A stretch of 64,000 bases of DNA from Sphaerisporangium siamense (GTDB lineage: Bacteria; Actinomycetota; Actinomycetes; Streptosporangiales; Streptosporangiaceae): positions 8,423,128 to 8,487,127 of the forward strand of contig NZ_JACHND010000001.1 in NCBI RefSeq assembly GCF_014205275.1, given 5' to 3'. Below, piece by piece: positions 1 to 11,796 of the stretch. Both the position numbers and the translations under genes were made by a program. The notes beneath the pieces were generated by a model. It made no database searches. It saw only the letters and a list, made by a program, of their open reading frames with translations, and was not told the DNA's origin. Positions within the stretch are counted from its first letter, which is position 1. Each line of letters opens with the position of its first letter.

Positions 1-944
1 CGCGCGCCGCGCGGCAGCTCGCCGTGGTGGGCCTCCGAGCCCCAGTGGTGCCCGCGCCCCGGCGCCTCGGCCGCCCGGGCGAGCGGCGAGCCGACCATGA
101 CGGCGTCCGAGCCGCACGCGATGGCCTTGGCGATGTCGCCGGAGCTGGTCATGCCGCCGTCGGCGATGACGTGGACGTACCGGCCGCCGGACTCGTCGAG
201 GTAGTCGCGGCGGGCGGCGGCGACGTCGCCGATCGCGGTCGCCATCGGGACGGCCACGCCGAGCACGGTGCGGGTGGTGTGCCCGGAGCCGCCGCCGAAG
301 CCCACGAGGACGCCCGCGGCGCCGGTGCGCATCAGGTGCAGGGCGGCGGTGTAGGTGGCGCAGCCGCCGACGATCACGGGCACGTCGAGCTCGTAGATGA
401 ACTGCTTGAGGTTCAGCGGCTCGGCCCGGCCGGAGACGTGCTCGGCCGAGACCGTGGTGCCGCGGATGACGAAGATGTCGACCCCGGCGTCGATCACGGC
501 CTTGTGGTGCTGCGCGGTGCGCTGTGGCGACAGGCGGGCGGCGGTGGTGACGCCGGCGGACCTGATCTCTTCGATGCGGCGCCCGATGAGCTCGTCGCTG
601 ATCGGCGCGGCGTAGATCTCCTGCAGGCGCTTGGTCGCCGCCTCGCCGCGCATCTCGGCGACCTCGGACAGCAGCGACGCGGGGTCCTCGTAGCGCGTCC
701 AGAGACCTTCGAGGTCGAGCACGGCGAGCCCGCCGAGCCGTCCGATCTCGATGGCGGTCTTCGGCGACACGACGCTGTCCATCGGGCTCACCACGACCGG
801 CAGCTCGAAGCGGTAGGCGTCGATCTGCCAGGAGATCGAGACCTCTTCGGGGTCGCGCGTACGCCGTGAGGGCACGATGCCGATCTCGTCCAGCGCGTAA
901 CCCCGGCGCCCGCTCTTGCCGCGCCCGATTTCAACCTGAGTCAT
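1..944 (-). CDS. guaB3: GuaB3 family IMP dehydrogenase-related protein (3' end outside window)
   Basis: An IMP dehydrogenase-like TIM-barrel protein without CBS domains, the actinobacterial GuaB3 type. The first 314 residues are visible and the C-terminus runs off the left edge. The N-terminus begins MTQVEIGRGKSGRRGYALDE, and the barrel motifs VVVSPMDSV and VLVGFGGGSGHTT are present. The usual catalytic GSxCTTR loop of true IMP dehydrogenases is replaced by the GGGSGHTTR region, so the enzymatic role is uncertain; the family is often annotated as IMP dehydrogenase-related. It lies 255 bp downstream of guaB on the same strand, as in mycobacteria (guaB2-guaB3). The start was chosen at the ATG directly before the conserved N-terminus. 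Confidence 0.93.
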   Translation of the reverse strand, partial: MTQVEIGRGKSGRRGYALDEIGIVPSRRTRDPEEVSISWQIDAYRFELPVVVSPMDSVVSPKTAIEIGRLGGLAVLDLEGLWTRYEDPASLLSEVAEMRGEAATKRLQEIYAAPISDELIGRRIEEIRSAGVTTAARLSPQRTAQHHKAVIDAGVDIFVIRGTTVSAEHVSGRAEPLNLKQFIYELDVPVIVGGCATYTAALHLMRTGAAGVLVGFGGGSGHTTRTVLGVAVPMATAIGDVAAARRDYLDESGGRYVHVIADGGMTSSGDIAKAIACGSDAVMVGSPLARAAEAPGRGHHWGSEAHHGELPRGA

Positions 945-1199
945 GCTGTCGCCGTTCCCGTCTCGGAAAACCCGTTGTGCTTGAGAAGCTTACGAACCCG
1001 CCCCAACCCCACCTTTGGCCCCCGCCCTATCGGCCCCGTGGGACCGCCCCGGCTCGGCTCACATCACGAGCAGGCGGCAGGACCACGGCGCCATTGCCGT
1101 TGTTCCCGTCGCCGGGCCGGCCACCCGCGAGGGCGCCACCCGACGTCGCGGACAAGCCCGTGGCGCGCGCGGGGTGGCGGGGACGTCGTGGCGAGCGGG
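945..1199. other. guaB-guaB3 intergenic region
   Basis: These 255 bp separate guaB from guaB3, both on the minus strand. I see no convincing gene and no clear terminator. The spacing is long enough for a separate guaB3 promoter, but no convincing -10/-35 pair was found. Confidence 0.5.
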
Positions 1200-2735
<1,536 letters not shown>

Positions 2736-2821
2736 TCAGTTTAGTGGCCCGCTGGTGACGGCCTCGGCGTCCTGTGGATAACCTGAGCGCGACCGCATGG
2801 TCACCGCTTGCCTACAGGCGC

Positions 2822-2880
2822 CCCTCATCAGGGTAGGTCGTATCACTGCTACGCCACCACTTGCCCTCATCAGGGTAGGT
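2822..2880. repeat. 17-bp direct repeat pair, 42-bp period (candidate operator)
   Basis: Two identical 17-base copies of CCCTCATCAGGGTAGGT occur at 2822-2838 and 2864-2880, start to start 42 bp, close to four helical turns. Each contains the dyad CCCT-N4-AGGG. They lie just upstream of the DUF5319 gene and in the guaB-DUF5319 divergent region. TAGGTG at 2876-2881, within and just past the second copy, could serve as a -10 element. The arrangement suggests a cooperative regulator site; the regulator is unknown. Confidence 0.6.
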
Positions 2881-2901
2881 GGGGGTCATAAGGTGGAAAG
2901 C

Positions 2902-3279
2902 GTGCTGGAAGACGTCCCCCGCGACCCATTCGCGGACGATCCGAACGACCCCGCCGCGGCGATGGGCGAACTCGACGACTCCGAGCCGCTGACCTTGGCC
3001 GAGCGGGACGAGGCGCTGACCGACCTCGCCGACGTGGAGGTCTTCCGTTCCCTCCTGGAGCCGCAGGGCGTGCTCGGGCTCGTGCTCGACTGCCCCGAGT
3101 GTGGCGAGCAGCACTACTTCGACTGGGACCTGCTGCGCGGCAACCTGCGGCAGATGATCGACCACGGCCGTCCACAGGTGCACGAGCCGGCGTTCGAGCC
3201 CGACCCGGCCCACTACGTGAGCTGGGAGTACGCCCGCGGCTACGTGGACGGCGTGATCGACACCGAGGAGAGCCGCTGA
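2902..3279 (+). CDS. DUF5319 family protein
   Basis: A 125-residue acidic cytoplasmic protein of the actinobacterial DUF5319 family, matching the mycobacterial protein encoded between guaB2 and the sigD/rsdA pair. Recognisable features are the N-terminal DPFADDPNDP, a CPECG pair of cysteines, HYFDWDLLRGNL, and the C-terminal [13 protein letters not shown]. Function is unknown. The GTG at 2902 is chosen because AGGTGG lies 5 bases upstream; longer in-frame starts (2797, 2893) would translate the direct repeat pair and are disfavoured. Its 3' end overlaps the oppositely oriented RsdA-like gene by 40 bp. Confidence 0.85.
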   Translation: MLEDVPRDPFADDPNDPAAAMGELDDSEPLTLAERDEALTDLADVEVFRSLLEPQGVLGLVLDCPECGEQHYFDWDLLRGNLRQMIDHGRPQVHEPAFEPDPAHYVSWEYARGYVDGVIDTEESR

Positions 3280-3446
3280 TCGACGTCCTCGGTGAGGGCG
3301 CGGAGCAGGCTCACGACGATGTCGTCCTGCTCGCCGGCCGGCTCCCGGCGCGCGAGCGCGTCGATGATCGCGTCCGTCCCGAGAACCTGGGGGTCGGTCT
3401 CGGCCCCACGTTGTCGCAGTGAACGCGCCGGATGGACGGCGGTCAA
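3240..3446 (-). CDS. minimal RsdA-like anti-sigma-D peptide, 68 aa
   Basis: Residues 27-59 ([16 protein letters not shown] followed by [14 protein letters not shown]) resemble the sigma-factor-binding segment at the N-terminus of the mycobacterial anti-sigma factor RsdA. Mycobacterial RsdA continues into a transmembrane helix and an extracytoplasmic tail; this ORF stops after the binding segment and has no membrane segment. It starts with TTG overlapping the sigma-factor stop codon (TTGA), which implies translational coupling. Position directly after the sigma gene is as in mycobacteria. The family call rests on motif resemblance and synteny; whether the peptide inhibits the sigma factor is inference. 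Confidence 0.65.
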   Translation of the reverse strand: MTAVHPARSLRQRGAETDPQVLGTDAIIDALARREPAGEQDDIVVSLLRALTEDVDQRLSSVSITPST

Positions 3447-4069
3447 GCTATCGACTCCATGTCGGCCATCGCCCGAAGCCTTGCCAGCGCCCGATGCTGG
3501 GCCACGCGAACCGCACCTGGTGACATACCGAGTACGTTACCCGTCTCTTCGGCGGACAGTCCCGACACGACCCGGAGGATGATCAGCTCGCGCTGGTTCT
3601 CGGGAAGGCGTGACAGCAGCTCGCGGGCGTGCGCGGCCTCGATGTACCGCACGACGGTCTCCTCCGGCCCGGGGCCCTGGTCGGGGCCGTCGGGGAGGTC
3701 CTGGGTGGGCACGGCCGAGCGCACGGAGCTGCGCAGGGCGTCGGCGACCTTGTGAGAGGCGATGCCGAAGACGAACGAGGCGAAGGGCCGGCCCATGTCC
3801 CGGTAGCGCGGCAGGGCGGCGAGCACCGCGATGCACACTTCCTGGGCCACGTCGTCGGCGATGTGGTAATGACCGGAGACCCGGCCCAATCGAGCACGGC
3901 AATAGCGCACCACCATCGGGCGCAACTGCCCCAGCAATGATTCGATCGCGGTGCGATCCCCCTGGACGGCAAGGCTCGTCAGATCCCTGAGGTCGGACTC
4001 ATCCGATCTCGTCGCAAGCCTTACCCCAGTCTTGGCGTCGGCGACGCATCCCTCGGTCACGTTAGGCAT
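3443..4069 (-). CDS. sigD: ECF RNA polymerase sigma factor, SigD type
   Basis: A 208-residue ECF sigma factor. Region 2 spans about residues 72-113 ([20 protein letters not shown], then [19 protein letters not shown]) and region 4 about 151-202 ([20 protein letters not shown], then [16 protein letters not shown]). These closely match mycobacterial SigD, and the neighbours guaB, DUF5319 and groEL are the same; streptomycete ShbA appears to be of the same group. The ATG at 4069 is preferred over an upstream in-frame start at 4159 because the family's N-terminus is short, but the start is not certain. It overlaps the RsdA-like ORF, suggesting co-translation with its regulator. Confidence 0.9.
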   Translation of the reverse strand: MPNVTEGCVADAKTGVRLATRSDESDLRDLTSLAVQGDRTAIESLLGQLRPMVVRYCRARLGRVSGHYHIADDVAQEVCIAVLAALPRYRDMGRPFASFVFGIASHKVADALRSSVRSAVPTQDLPDGPDQGPGPEETVVRYIEAAHARELLSRLPENQRELIILRVVSGLSAEETGNVLGMSPGAVRVAQHRALARLRAMADMESIA

Positions 4070-4375
4070 GATGCCCGCCACGATCGCGCATGTCGTCATG
4101 GTGAACGGATACGGATTGGTCACATTGACGCGACGATAACCCTGCGTAATCGAACGCACACAGTAGCGTTTGCGTATTTCCCCCGCGCCCCGAATTCGAG
4201 TGATATTCGCCCGATGTCGCGGCAGCTCGCGGGCCCGCCGACGCCCCGGCGCCGCGATCGGTTTACCGCCGCCTCAAATCGGCCGAAGTGAAAATCGATT
4301 CAACCCAAAAAGCACGGCCCGCGTCCCGGGCGGGACGCGGGCCGTGCGCGGCGCGGAAGCCGGCCGGTGGCCGGA
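4070..4375. other. sigD-groEL intergenic region
   Basis: About 306 bp lie between the chosen sigD start and the groEL stop. The stretch holds the groEL terminator at 4313-4346 and, between 4070 and 4312, the presumed sigD promoter and leader, including an in-frame N-terminal extension of sigD that I consider non-coding. No other gene is supported. Confidence 0.5.
4313..4346 (-). terminator. intrinsic terminator of groES-groEL
   Basis: A perfect 15-bp GC-rich stem (4313-4327 with 4332-4346) and a 4-base loop lie 29 bases past the groEL stop codon. On the minus strand the stem is followed by CTTTTTGGG, giving the classic hairpin plus U-run of a rho-independent terminator. Confidence 0.92.
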
Positions 4376-5998
<1,623 letters not shown>

Positions 5999-6021
5999 TT
6001 AAGGTCCTCTCAGCGTCAGAG

Positions 6022-6051
6022 GCCCCGGGGCCTAGGGACAGGCCCCGGGGC
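6022..6051 (-). other. intercistronic hairpin between groES and groEL
   Basis: GCCCCGGGGCC at 6022-6032 pairs with GGCCCCGGGGC at 6041-6051 around an 8-base loop, giving an 11-bp all-GC stem in the 109-bp spacer. There is no U-run, so an RNA processing or stability element is more likely than a full terminator. Confidence 0.6.
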
Positions 6052-6107
6052 GTGACACGCAAAATTCGTAAGGCTCCGGACTGGTGGTCGCTGGCGCGCT
6101 CCGGGAC

Positions 6108-6419
6108 TTACTTCTCGATGATCGCGAGAACGTCACGGGCGGAGAGCACGAGGTACTCCTCGCCGCCGTACTTGACCTCGGTGCCGCCGTACTTGCTGTA
6201 GAGGACGACGTCCCCTTCCTTGACGTCGAGCGGGATGCGCTTCTCGCCGTCCTCGTCCCAGTTGCCGGGGCCCACCGCGAGGACCTTGCCCTCCTGCGGC
6301 TTCTCCTTGGCGGTGTCCGGGATCACCAGACCGGAAGCGGTCGTCTGCTCGGCCTCAAGCGGCTGGACCACGATGCGGTCGCCGAGCGGCTTAACGGGAA
6401 CCTTGGTGGCGGTCGTCAC
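6108..6419 (-). CDS. groES: co-chaperonin GroES
   Basis: A 103-residue GroES that caps the GroEL ring. The sequence [18 protein letters not shown], a mobile loop near residues 17-36 and the C-terminal [14 protein letters not shown] are family features. The start is a GTG at 6419 with GGGGAGG seven bases upstream; the much longer open frame 5' of it is not coding. It is the first gene of the operon with groEL1, behind a vegetative-type promoter and a CIRCE operator. Confidence 0.96.
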   Translation of the reverse strand: MTTATKVPVKPLGDRIVVQPLEAEQTTASGLVIPDTAKEKPQEGKVLAVGPGNWDEDGEKRIPLDVKEGDVVLYSKYGGTEVKYGGEEYLVLSARDVLAIIEK

Positions 6420-6513
6420 GTCGGACCTCCCCTTCAGATATTCGATGATTGCTGAAGAGGCGACCAGCGGCCTGCCGTCGCGGGTGTCAGACCTGCCTCG
6501 TCGCATTTTCGTC

Positions 6514-6540
6514 TTGGCACTCTCAATAGGCGAGTGCCAA
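6514..6540 (-). promoter_or_regulatory. CIRCE operator (HrcA binding site)
   Basis: A perfect 9-9-9 inverted repeat, TTGGCACTC-N9-GAGTGCCAA, lies upstream of groES. It matches the CIRCE consensus TTAGCACTC-N9-GAGTGCTAA, with the A/T at the third position of each arm changed symmetrically. The HrcA repressor binds such sites to control groE operons. Its promoter-side edge lies about 7 bases from the -10 box, so it covers the expected transcription start. Confidence 0.95.
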
Positions 6541-6546
6541 CACTGA

Positions 6547-6575
6547 ACAGTATGCAAGGCCGCCGACTCAGTCAA
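6547..6575 (-). promoter_or_regulatory. groES-groEL promoter
   Basis: On the minus strand the -35 box TTGACT (6570-6575) is 17 bases from the -10 box TACTGT (6547-6552), a good match to the principal (HrdB/SigA-type) consensus. The predicted start near 6540 falls on the first base of the CIRCE element, leaving a leader of about 120 bases before groES. Confidence 0.85.
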
Positions 6576-6657
6576 CACGAGGTGTACCAGTGGCGCGTAA
6601 GAGGTCTCCGAGGGCGTCGGACCAGGCCGCGCCCGGAGGGCGGTAGCGTCGGGCGGC

Positions 6658-7842
6658 GTGGATGTCGATGCCTTTCGTGAGCTGCTGACGCCGGACGGGC
6701 AGGAGGCGTTGCGGCGGGCCGCGGCGGGGCTGGCTGCCGGCGAGGAGGGCCTGCGGGTCGTGACCGGGCTGCGCAGGTCGTTCGGGCCGGGGCTCAGCGG
6801 GGCGGCGCTCACGCAGGCGACGCTGCGGGCGCGCGGGGCCGCCAAGTTCGGCGCGGACGCGGCCGTCATGTACTTCACCGGCGACGGCCTGGAGCAGGCG
6901 ACCCGCGCCGAGGTGGCCGCGCACCGCGCCCGCCGCTTCGCCGAGGGGGCCGCCGAGGTGACCACGGTGGCGGACGTCTGCTGCGGCATCGGCGGGGACA
7001 TGATCGCGCTGGCCCGCGAGGGCCGCCGGGTGGACGCGGTGGACGCCGACCCGCTCACGGCCGAGGTCGCGCGGGCGAACGCGGCGGCTCTGGGCCTAGC
7101 CGGGCTGGTGACCGTGCGGGTGGGCGAGGCGTCCCTGGTCGAGCCGGAGGGGTACGACGCGCTGTTCGCCGACCCGGCGCGGCGCTCGACCGGCCGGCGG
7201 GTCTTCGACCCGATGGCCTATTCGCCGCCCTGGCCGCGGGTCGTCGCCCTCGCGGCGCGGGCGCGCGCGGCCTGCCTGAAGGTCGCGCCCGGCCTCCCGT
7301 ACGAGCTGATCCCCGAGGACGCCGAGGCCGAGTGGGTGTCCTACCGGGGCGAGGTCAAGGAGGCCGTCCTGTGGACGGGCGCCTTCGCCGCGCGCCCGGG
7401 CCGCCGCGCGACCATGCTGCCCTCCGGCGAGACGCTGACCGCCGATCCTTCCCTCGGGCCCGCGCCGCACGGGCCGATCGCCCGGTACCTGTACGAGCCC
7501 GACGGCGCGGCCGTGCGCGCCCACCTGGTGGCCGAGGTCGCCGCGCTGCTGGGCGGCCACCTGGTCGACCCGCACATCGCCTACATCACGGCCGGCTCCC
7601 CGGCGTCCACTCCGTGGGCCGCGCGGTACGAGGTGCTGGAGGCGCTGCCCTTCTCGCTGAAACGCCTGCGGGCGGCGTTGCGGGAACGCGGGATCGGCAC
7701 GGTGACGCTGAAGAAACGCGGCTCGGCGATCGATCTGGAGCGCTTGAGGAAGGATCTCCGCCTTTCCGGTGATAAATCGTGCGTCGTGGTGCTCACCCGC
7801 ATCGGCACGGACCCGTTCGCGTTCATCTGCCGGCCATCCTGA
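6658..7842 (+). CDS. class I SAM-dependent methyltransferase with THUMP-like domain
   Basis: A 394-residue predicted methyltransferase. SAM motif I reads [12 protein letters not shown] at about residues 104-115, followed by the acidic loop AVDADP and by LFADPARR in place of an NPPY-type motif IV. The last 60 residues or so, rich in basic residues, correspond to the THUMP-like domain of this actinobacterial family, suggesting RNA as substrate; the target is not known. A TAGCGT -10 box at 6644-6649 lies 8 bases before the GTG start, consistent with a leaderless transcript. It is divergent from groES. Confidence 0.85.
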   Translation: MDVDAFRELLTPDGQEALRRAAAGLAAGEEGLRVVTGLRRSFGPGLSGAALTQATLRARGAAKFGADAAVMYFTGDGLEQATRAEVAAHRARRFAEGAAEVTTVADVCCGIGGDMIALAREGRRVDAVDADPLTAEVARANAAALGLAGLVTVRVGEASLVEPEGYDALFADPARRSTGRRVFDPMAYSPPWPRVVALAARARAACLKVAPGLPYELIPEDAEAEWVSYRGEVKEAVLWTGAFAARPGRRATMLPSGETLTADPSLGPAPHGPIARYLYEPDGAAVRAHLVAEVAALLGGHLVDPHIAYITAGSPASTPWAARYEVLEALPFSLKRLRAALRERGIGTVTLKKRGSAIDLERLRKDLRLSGDKSCVVVLTRIGTDPFAFICRPS

Positions 7843-8058
7843 CCTGCCCGAACGCGATAATCCCCCCAAACCCACCGCAATCACGAAGTTTTAAAGTCGG
7901 CCCCGAAAACGTTCCGCCGAGCCACTACAGTTGGCCAGCGCGGGATTTTGGGCTGATCAATGGCCGACCCGCCTTATTCGCCGCGTATTCGTCCCCGCGA
8001 CGACTCAGGACCCACCCCACCGCCGTGCGGCGACCGCCCGCGAGTCAAGGAGCTTCCG

Positions 8059-9540
8059 GTGGATCACTCCAACCACGCCCTCCTCCAGGCGGGCGGCCAG
8101 ACCGCCATCTCCGACCGGATGCGCGATCTCCTCGCCCGAGCGGCCCAGGACCACGTCTACGAGCAGCGCACGCAAGGCGCGGTCCTCGACGAGATACGCC
8201 AGCGCCTCGAAGGCATGGAATGGCTGCTGCGCGAGGTGCGCGAACGCGAACTGGGCGGCCTCAACGGCGCGCTGGAGGGGATGAACGGCCGGCTGGGCGA
8301 GCTGGCCACCCGGCCGCCCGCCTGGGCCGAGGGCCTGGCCCAGCACGTGGAGGCCCTGCGCGACCGGGTGGACCTCGTGGGCGACCGGGTGGCGGGGCTC
8401 GGCGACCGCGTCGAGGCCGTGGGCGACCGGGTGAAGCCCATCACCGAGCTCTCCGGCCTGTGGACCGACCTCGGCGCCGTACGGGAGGGGGTCGCCGAGG
8501 CCCTCAAGCGCCTCCAGGCCGTCCTGGAGAGCGGCCAGGCGCTCCCCGAGCGCATGGCCGAGTTCGCGCGCCGCCTGGAGCACCTGGCGTCCGGCATGGA
8601 GGCCGCCGCGGGCCGGTTCACCCGCGTCGACAAGGCCCTGCACGACCTCACCCAGCGCACCGAGCGGCTGGAAGGCGGCGTCCTCGACCTCAGCGAGGGC
8701 CTGGACGAGATGCTGCCCTCGGCCGTCGAACGCCTCAACGGCTCGGTCGAGCGGCTCACCGAGAGGCTGGAGGGCATGGCCACCCGGCTGGCCGAGGCCG
8801 AGACACGGCTCGGCGACCGTCTCGACGGCCTGGACGGGCGGGTCGCCGGCGTCGAGGGCACTCTGTCCACCGTGTCCACCATCCCGGGCCGGTTCGACGA
8901 CGTGGACAGCCACCTGGGGGCCGTCCAGGGTCGCCTGGACACCGTGGACGTCCGGCTCCAGAGCCTGCACGACCGGGTCGAGACCGCCGGGGCCGGCCTC
9001 GCCGCGCTGGACGGCCTCGACGGGCGGTTCACCGAGGTGGACGACGCCCTGACCGGCCTCGACGGCCGCCTGACCGGCGTCGACCAGCGGCTCACGGGCA
9101 TCGACGGCGCGCTGTCCCGGCACGACGAGCGGTTCACCGCGATCGGCGCGAGCTTCGAGGACGTCAGCGAGCGGCTCGAAATGGTGGACGACCGCGTGGA
9201 GGCCGTCAACCAGCGCGTCGGCCAGCTCCCCGGCCTGCTGGAGGTCGGCGAGGTGCACAAGCGGGTGGGCGAGCTCATCGACGCCCAGGGGGGCGCGCAG
9301 GGCAAGCGGTTCGACGAGATCGACCGCCGGCTGTCCGAGACCGTCGCGTCCCTGCCGCCGCTGGCCGAGCTGCTGGAGCTGGTGCGGGCGCGGCCCGACC
9401 GCGGCCAGCTCTCCGAGACCGTCGGCGAGGTGATCCAGCCCGCGCACGACGACCTCACCCGCAGGCTGAGCGCCCTGGAGGAGACGATGCTCGCCCTCGC
9501 CGAGGCGCTCCTGCGCCCGGCGCGCCCCGTCAAGGACTGA
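8059..9540 (+). CDS. heptad-repeat coiled-coil protein
   Basis: A 493-residue protein of unknown function made almost entirely of predicted coiled coil. Around residues 327-395 there is an unusually regular run of about eight heptads of the type LDGRLTG, VDQRLTG, IDGALSR, and similar seven-residue repeats (GDRVAGL, GDRVEAV) occur near residue 110. No signal peptide or membrane segment is visible, so it is likely cytoplasmic and elongated. The GTG start is preferred over an in-frame ATG at 7960 because AAGGAG lies 6 bases upstream. The gene converges on tsaD with only 12 bases between stop codons. Confidence 0.8.
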   Translation: MDHSNHALLQAGGQTAISDRMRDLLARAAQDHVYEQRTQGAVLDEIRQRLEGMEWLLREVRERELGGLNGALEGMNGRLGELATRPPAWAEGLAQHVEALRDRVDLVGDRVAGLGDRVEAVGDRVKPITELSGLWTDLGAVREGVAEALKRLQAVLESGQALPERMAEFARRLEHLASGMEAAAGRFTRVDKALHDLTQRTERLEGGVLDLSEGLDEMLPSAVERLNGSVERLTERLEGMATRLAEAETRLGDRLDGLDGRVAGVEGTLSTVSTIPGRFDDVDSHLGAVQGRLDTVDVRLQSLHDRVETAGAGLAALDGLDGRFTEVDDALTGLDGRLTGVDQRLTGIDGALSRHDERFTAIGASFEDVSERLEMVDDRVEAVNQRVGQLPGLLEVGEVHKRVGELIDAQGGAQGKRFDEIDRRLSETVASLPPLAELLELVRARPDRGQLSETVGEVIQPAHDDLTRRLSALEETMLALAEALLRPARPVKD

Positions 9541-9552
9541 CGCCGCCCGGCC

Positions 9553-10584
9553 TCACACGTGGACGGTGGTGATCGGCAGCGAGGAGTCGGCCGGGATGTC
9601 CAGGGCGGAGGGCCCGATGCCCGAGGCCACCAGCTCCGACCCCAGCGCCGCGATCATGGCCCCGTTGTCGGTGCACAGCCCCGGCCTCGGGACGCGCAGC
9701 CGCACCCCCGCCGCGTCGCACCGCTCCTGAGCCAGCGCCCGCAGCCGCGAGTTCGCCGCGACGCCGCCGCCGATCAGCAGGTCCTGGACGCCGTACTGCC
9801 GGCACGCCTGCAGGGCCTTGCGGGTGAGCACGTCCACCACGGCCTCCTGGAAGGACGCGGCGACGTCCGCCACCGGCACGGACCCGCCCTCGCGCTCCTT
9901 GGCCTCGACCCAGCGGGCCACCGCGGTCTTCAGGCCGGAGAACGAGAAGTCCAGCGTGCCGTCGTCGTACTTGCCGCGCGGGAAGGCGACCGCCGTCCCC
10001 GACCCCTGCGTGGCGGCCCTGTCGATGTGCGGCCCGCCGGGGAAGGGCAGCCCGAGCACCCGCGCCACCTTGTCGAACGCCTCGCCCGCCGCGTCGTCCA
10101 CCGTGGAGCCGAGCGAGATCACGTCCTTGGCGACGTCGGGCACCAGCAGCAGCGATGAGTGCCCTCCTGAGACCAGCAGGGCGATGGTGGGCTTGGGCAG
10201 CGGCCCGTGCTCCAACTGGTCCACCGCGACGTGCGCGGCGAGGTGGTTGACGCCGTACAGCGGCACGCCGAGCCCCATGGCGTACGCCTTGGCCGCGGCG
10301 ACGCCGACGAGCAGCGCGCCCGCCAGGCCCGGCCCGGCGGTCACGGCGACGGCGTCGATGTCGGAGAACCGCACCCCCGCCTGCTCCAGGGCGCGCTCGA
10401 CGGTCGGCGTCATGGCCTCCAGGTGGGCGCGCGAGGCGACCTCGGGCACGACGCCGCCGAACCTGGCGTGCTCCTCGACGCTGGAGGCGATGGCGTTGGC
10501 GAGCAACGTGCTGCCGCGGACCAGGCCCACGCCGGTCTCGTCACACGAGGTCTCGATGCCCAGCACCAACGGCTCGTCAGCCAT
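9553..10584 (-). CDS. tsaD: tRNA N6-adenosine threonylcarbamoyltransferase TsaD
   Basis: Transfers threonylcarbamoyl from TC-AMP to A37 of ANN-decoding tRNAs, with TsaB and TsaE. At 343 residues it has the ASKHA-fold start [15 protein letters not shown], the metal-binding histidines in NHLAAHVAV (His114, His118) and [12 protein letters not shown]. The first 8 bases overlap the end of rimI, and tsaB lies just beyond, so rimI and tsaD are probably translated from the tsaB transcript. The same order is found in mycobacteria. Confidence 0.97.
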   Translation of the reverse strand: MADEPLVLGIETSCDETGVGLVRGSTLLANAIASSVEEHARFGGVVPEVASRAHLEAMTPTVERALEQAGVRFSDIDAVAVTAGPGLAGALLVGVAAAKAYAMGLGVPLYGVNHLAAHVAVDQLEHGPLPKPTIALLVSGGHSSLLLVPDVAKDVISLGSTVDDAAGEAFDKVARVLGLPFPGGPHIDRAATQGSGTAVAFPRGKYDDGTLDFSFSGLKTAVARWVEAKEREGGSVPVADVAASFQEAVVDVLTRKALQACRQYGVQDLLIGGGVAANSRLRALAQERCDAAGVRLRVPRPGLCTDNGAMIAALGSELVASGIGPSALDIPADSSLPITTVHV

Positions 10585-11053
10585 CTCGATCGCCTCCCTG
10601 ACCGTTCAGCGACCGCATCATCATGATCGCGTCGGTTCCGTCGTCGTAGTAGTCGCGGCGCAGGCCGATGCGCTCGAACCCGAACCTCTCGTACATCGCC
10701 TGCGCGGGCGGGTTGTCGGCCCGGACCTCCAGGAACACCGCGGTCGCGCCCCGGCGTACGGCCTCGGCGAGCAGCTCGGAGAGCATGGCGCTGCCGATGC
10801 CGGCGCGCTGGCTGGCCGTGCGCACCGCGATGGTCTGCACGTCGGCCTGGTCGCCGGCCGCCGCGAGACCGGCGTACCCGACGATCTCGCCCCCGGCCAC
10901 GGCCACGATGTAGTGGCGGGTGCGCGGCTGGTCGGCCAGCTCGCCCCGCAGCATGCCCTCGCTCCACGCGTCGAACGGGAACGTCGCGCGTTCGATGGAG
11001 AGGACGGCGGGAAGGTCGGCCTCGGTCATCTGCCGGAGCGTGGCCACGCTCAC
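10577..11053 (-). CDS. rimI: ribosomal protein S18-alanine N-acetyltransferase RimI
   Basis: A 158-residue GNAT acetyltransferase. The acetyl-CoA loop [10 protein letters not shown] is at residues 81-90, followed by [20 protein letters not shown], the typical RimI C-terminal signature. RimI acetylates the N-terminal alanine of ribosomal protein S18 in E. coli; in actinobacteria the substrate range may be wider. It sits between tsaB (4-base overlap) and tsaD (8-base overlap), the common arrangement of the t6A cluster. Confidence 0.93.
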   Translation of the reverse strand: MSVATLRQMTEADLPAVLSIERATFPFDAWSEGMLRGELADQPRTRHYIVAVAGGEIVGYAGLAAAGDQADVQTIAVRTASQRAGIGSAMLSELLAEAVRRGATAVFLEVRADNPPAQAMYERFGFERIGLRRDYYDDGTDAIMMMRSLNGQGGDRDG

Positions 11054-11721
11054 GCCGTCACCTTCTTGGGCGGACCCGGCTCGCGGGCGTCCGGGCGGCG
11101 CAGGTAGATCGGGCGGGGCGAGGTGAGCACGGCGTCGCCGTCCACGCCCTGGCCGGCGGCCAGGCGCTCGGCTGCCAGCGCGGCCAGCGCGCCCGCCGAC
11201 GGGTACTCCGGGGCGCCCGGCGCCAGACGGTGTTCGCCGACGATCGCCGCGTACATGCGCGCGCCCGCCCCGACCAGCGGCGGCCCCGCGGGCAGGTCGC
11301 CGGGGTGGTCCACGGCGGGCTCGGTGACGCGGGTGCGCGCGTCGGCGTACTCGGCCCAGAACACCTCTTTGCGCCGCGCGTCCGTGGCCACCACGAACGG
11401 CTCGCTCAGCCCCGCGGCGTAGGCGAGGACGTCCAGCGTGCAGACGCCGTACGCCGGGGCGCCGGCCGTGGCGGCCAGGGCCTGGGCGGTCATCAGCCCG
11501 ACGCGCAGCCCCGTGTACGGCCCGGGACCCGCTCCCGCGACGATCGCGGTGACGTCCCCCAGCGCGGCGCCCGCCTGGCGCAGAACCTCACGGATCGAGG
11601 GAACCAGCAGCTCACCATGCCTGCGGGCGTCGATCGTCGTCGACTCGGCGAGAACCCGGTCACCATCGTGCAACGCGGCGGTGACGGCCGGTGTCGCGGT
11701 ATCAAAGGCCAAGACCAGCAC
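11050..11721 (-). CDS. tsaB: tRNA threonylcarbamoyladenosine synthesis protein TsaB
   Basis: A 223-residue non-catalytic TsaD paralog that dimerises with TsaD in t6A synthesis. The N-terminus VLVLAFDTATPAVTAAL and the segment VAGAGPGPYTGLRVGL are typical. I prefer the GTG at 11721 over the TTG at 11730: AGCCTA at 11730-11735 reads TAGGCT on the minus strand, a -10 box 8 bases before this GTG, so the TTG would lie inside the promoter and the transcript may be leaderless. It begins the tsaB-rimI-tsaD unit. Confidence 0.92.
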   Translation of the reverse strand: MLVLAFDTATPAVTAALHDGDRVLAESTTIDARRHGELLVPSIREVLRQAGAALGDVTAIVAGAGPGPYTGLRVGLMTAQALAATAGAPAYGVCTLDVLAYAAGLSEPFVVATDARRKEVFWAEYADARTRVTEPAVDHPGDLPAGPPLVGAGARMYAAIVGEHRLAPGAPEYPSAGALAALAAERLAAGQGVDGDAVLTSPRPIYLRRPDAREPGPPKKVTA

Positions 11722-11796
11722 AAACGCCAAGCCTAGTAGGTCTTGCGGGTGCCCATGGCGCTCCCCCGGTTCCCGACGCGTTCCCGGCGGCGGGCG

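Noticed and set aside
2797..2901. Longer start for the DUF5319 protein
   Set aside because: It would translate the direct repeat pair and lacks similarity to the family's N-terminus.
6420..7058. N-terminal extension of groES
   Set aside because: It would read through the CIRCE operator and the groE promoter; a GTG with a good ribosome binding site gives the normal 103-residue GroES.
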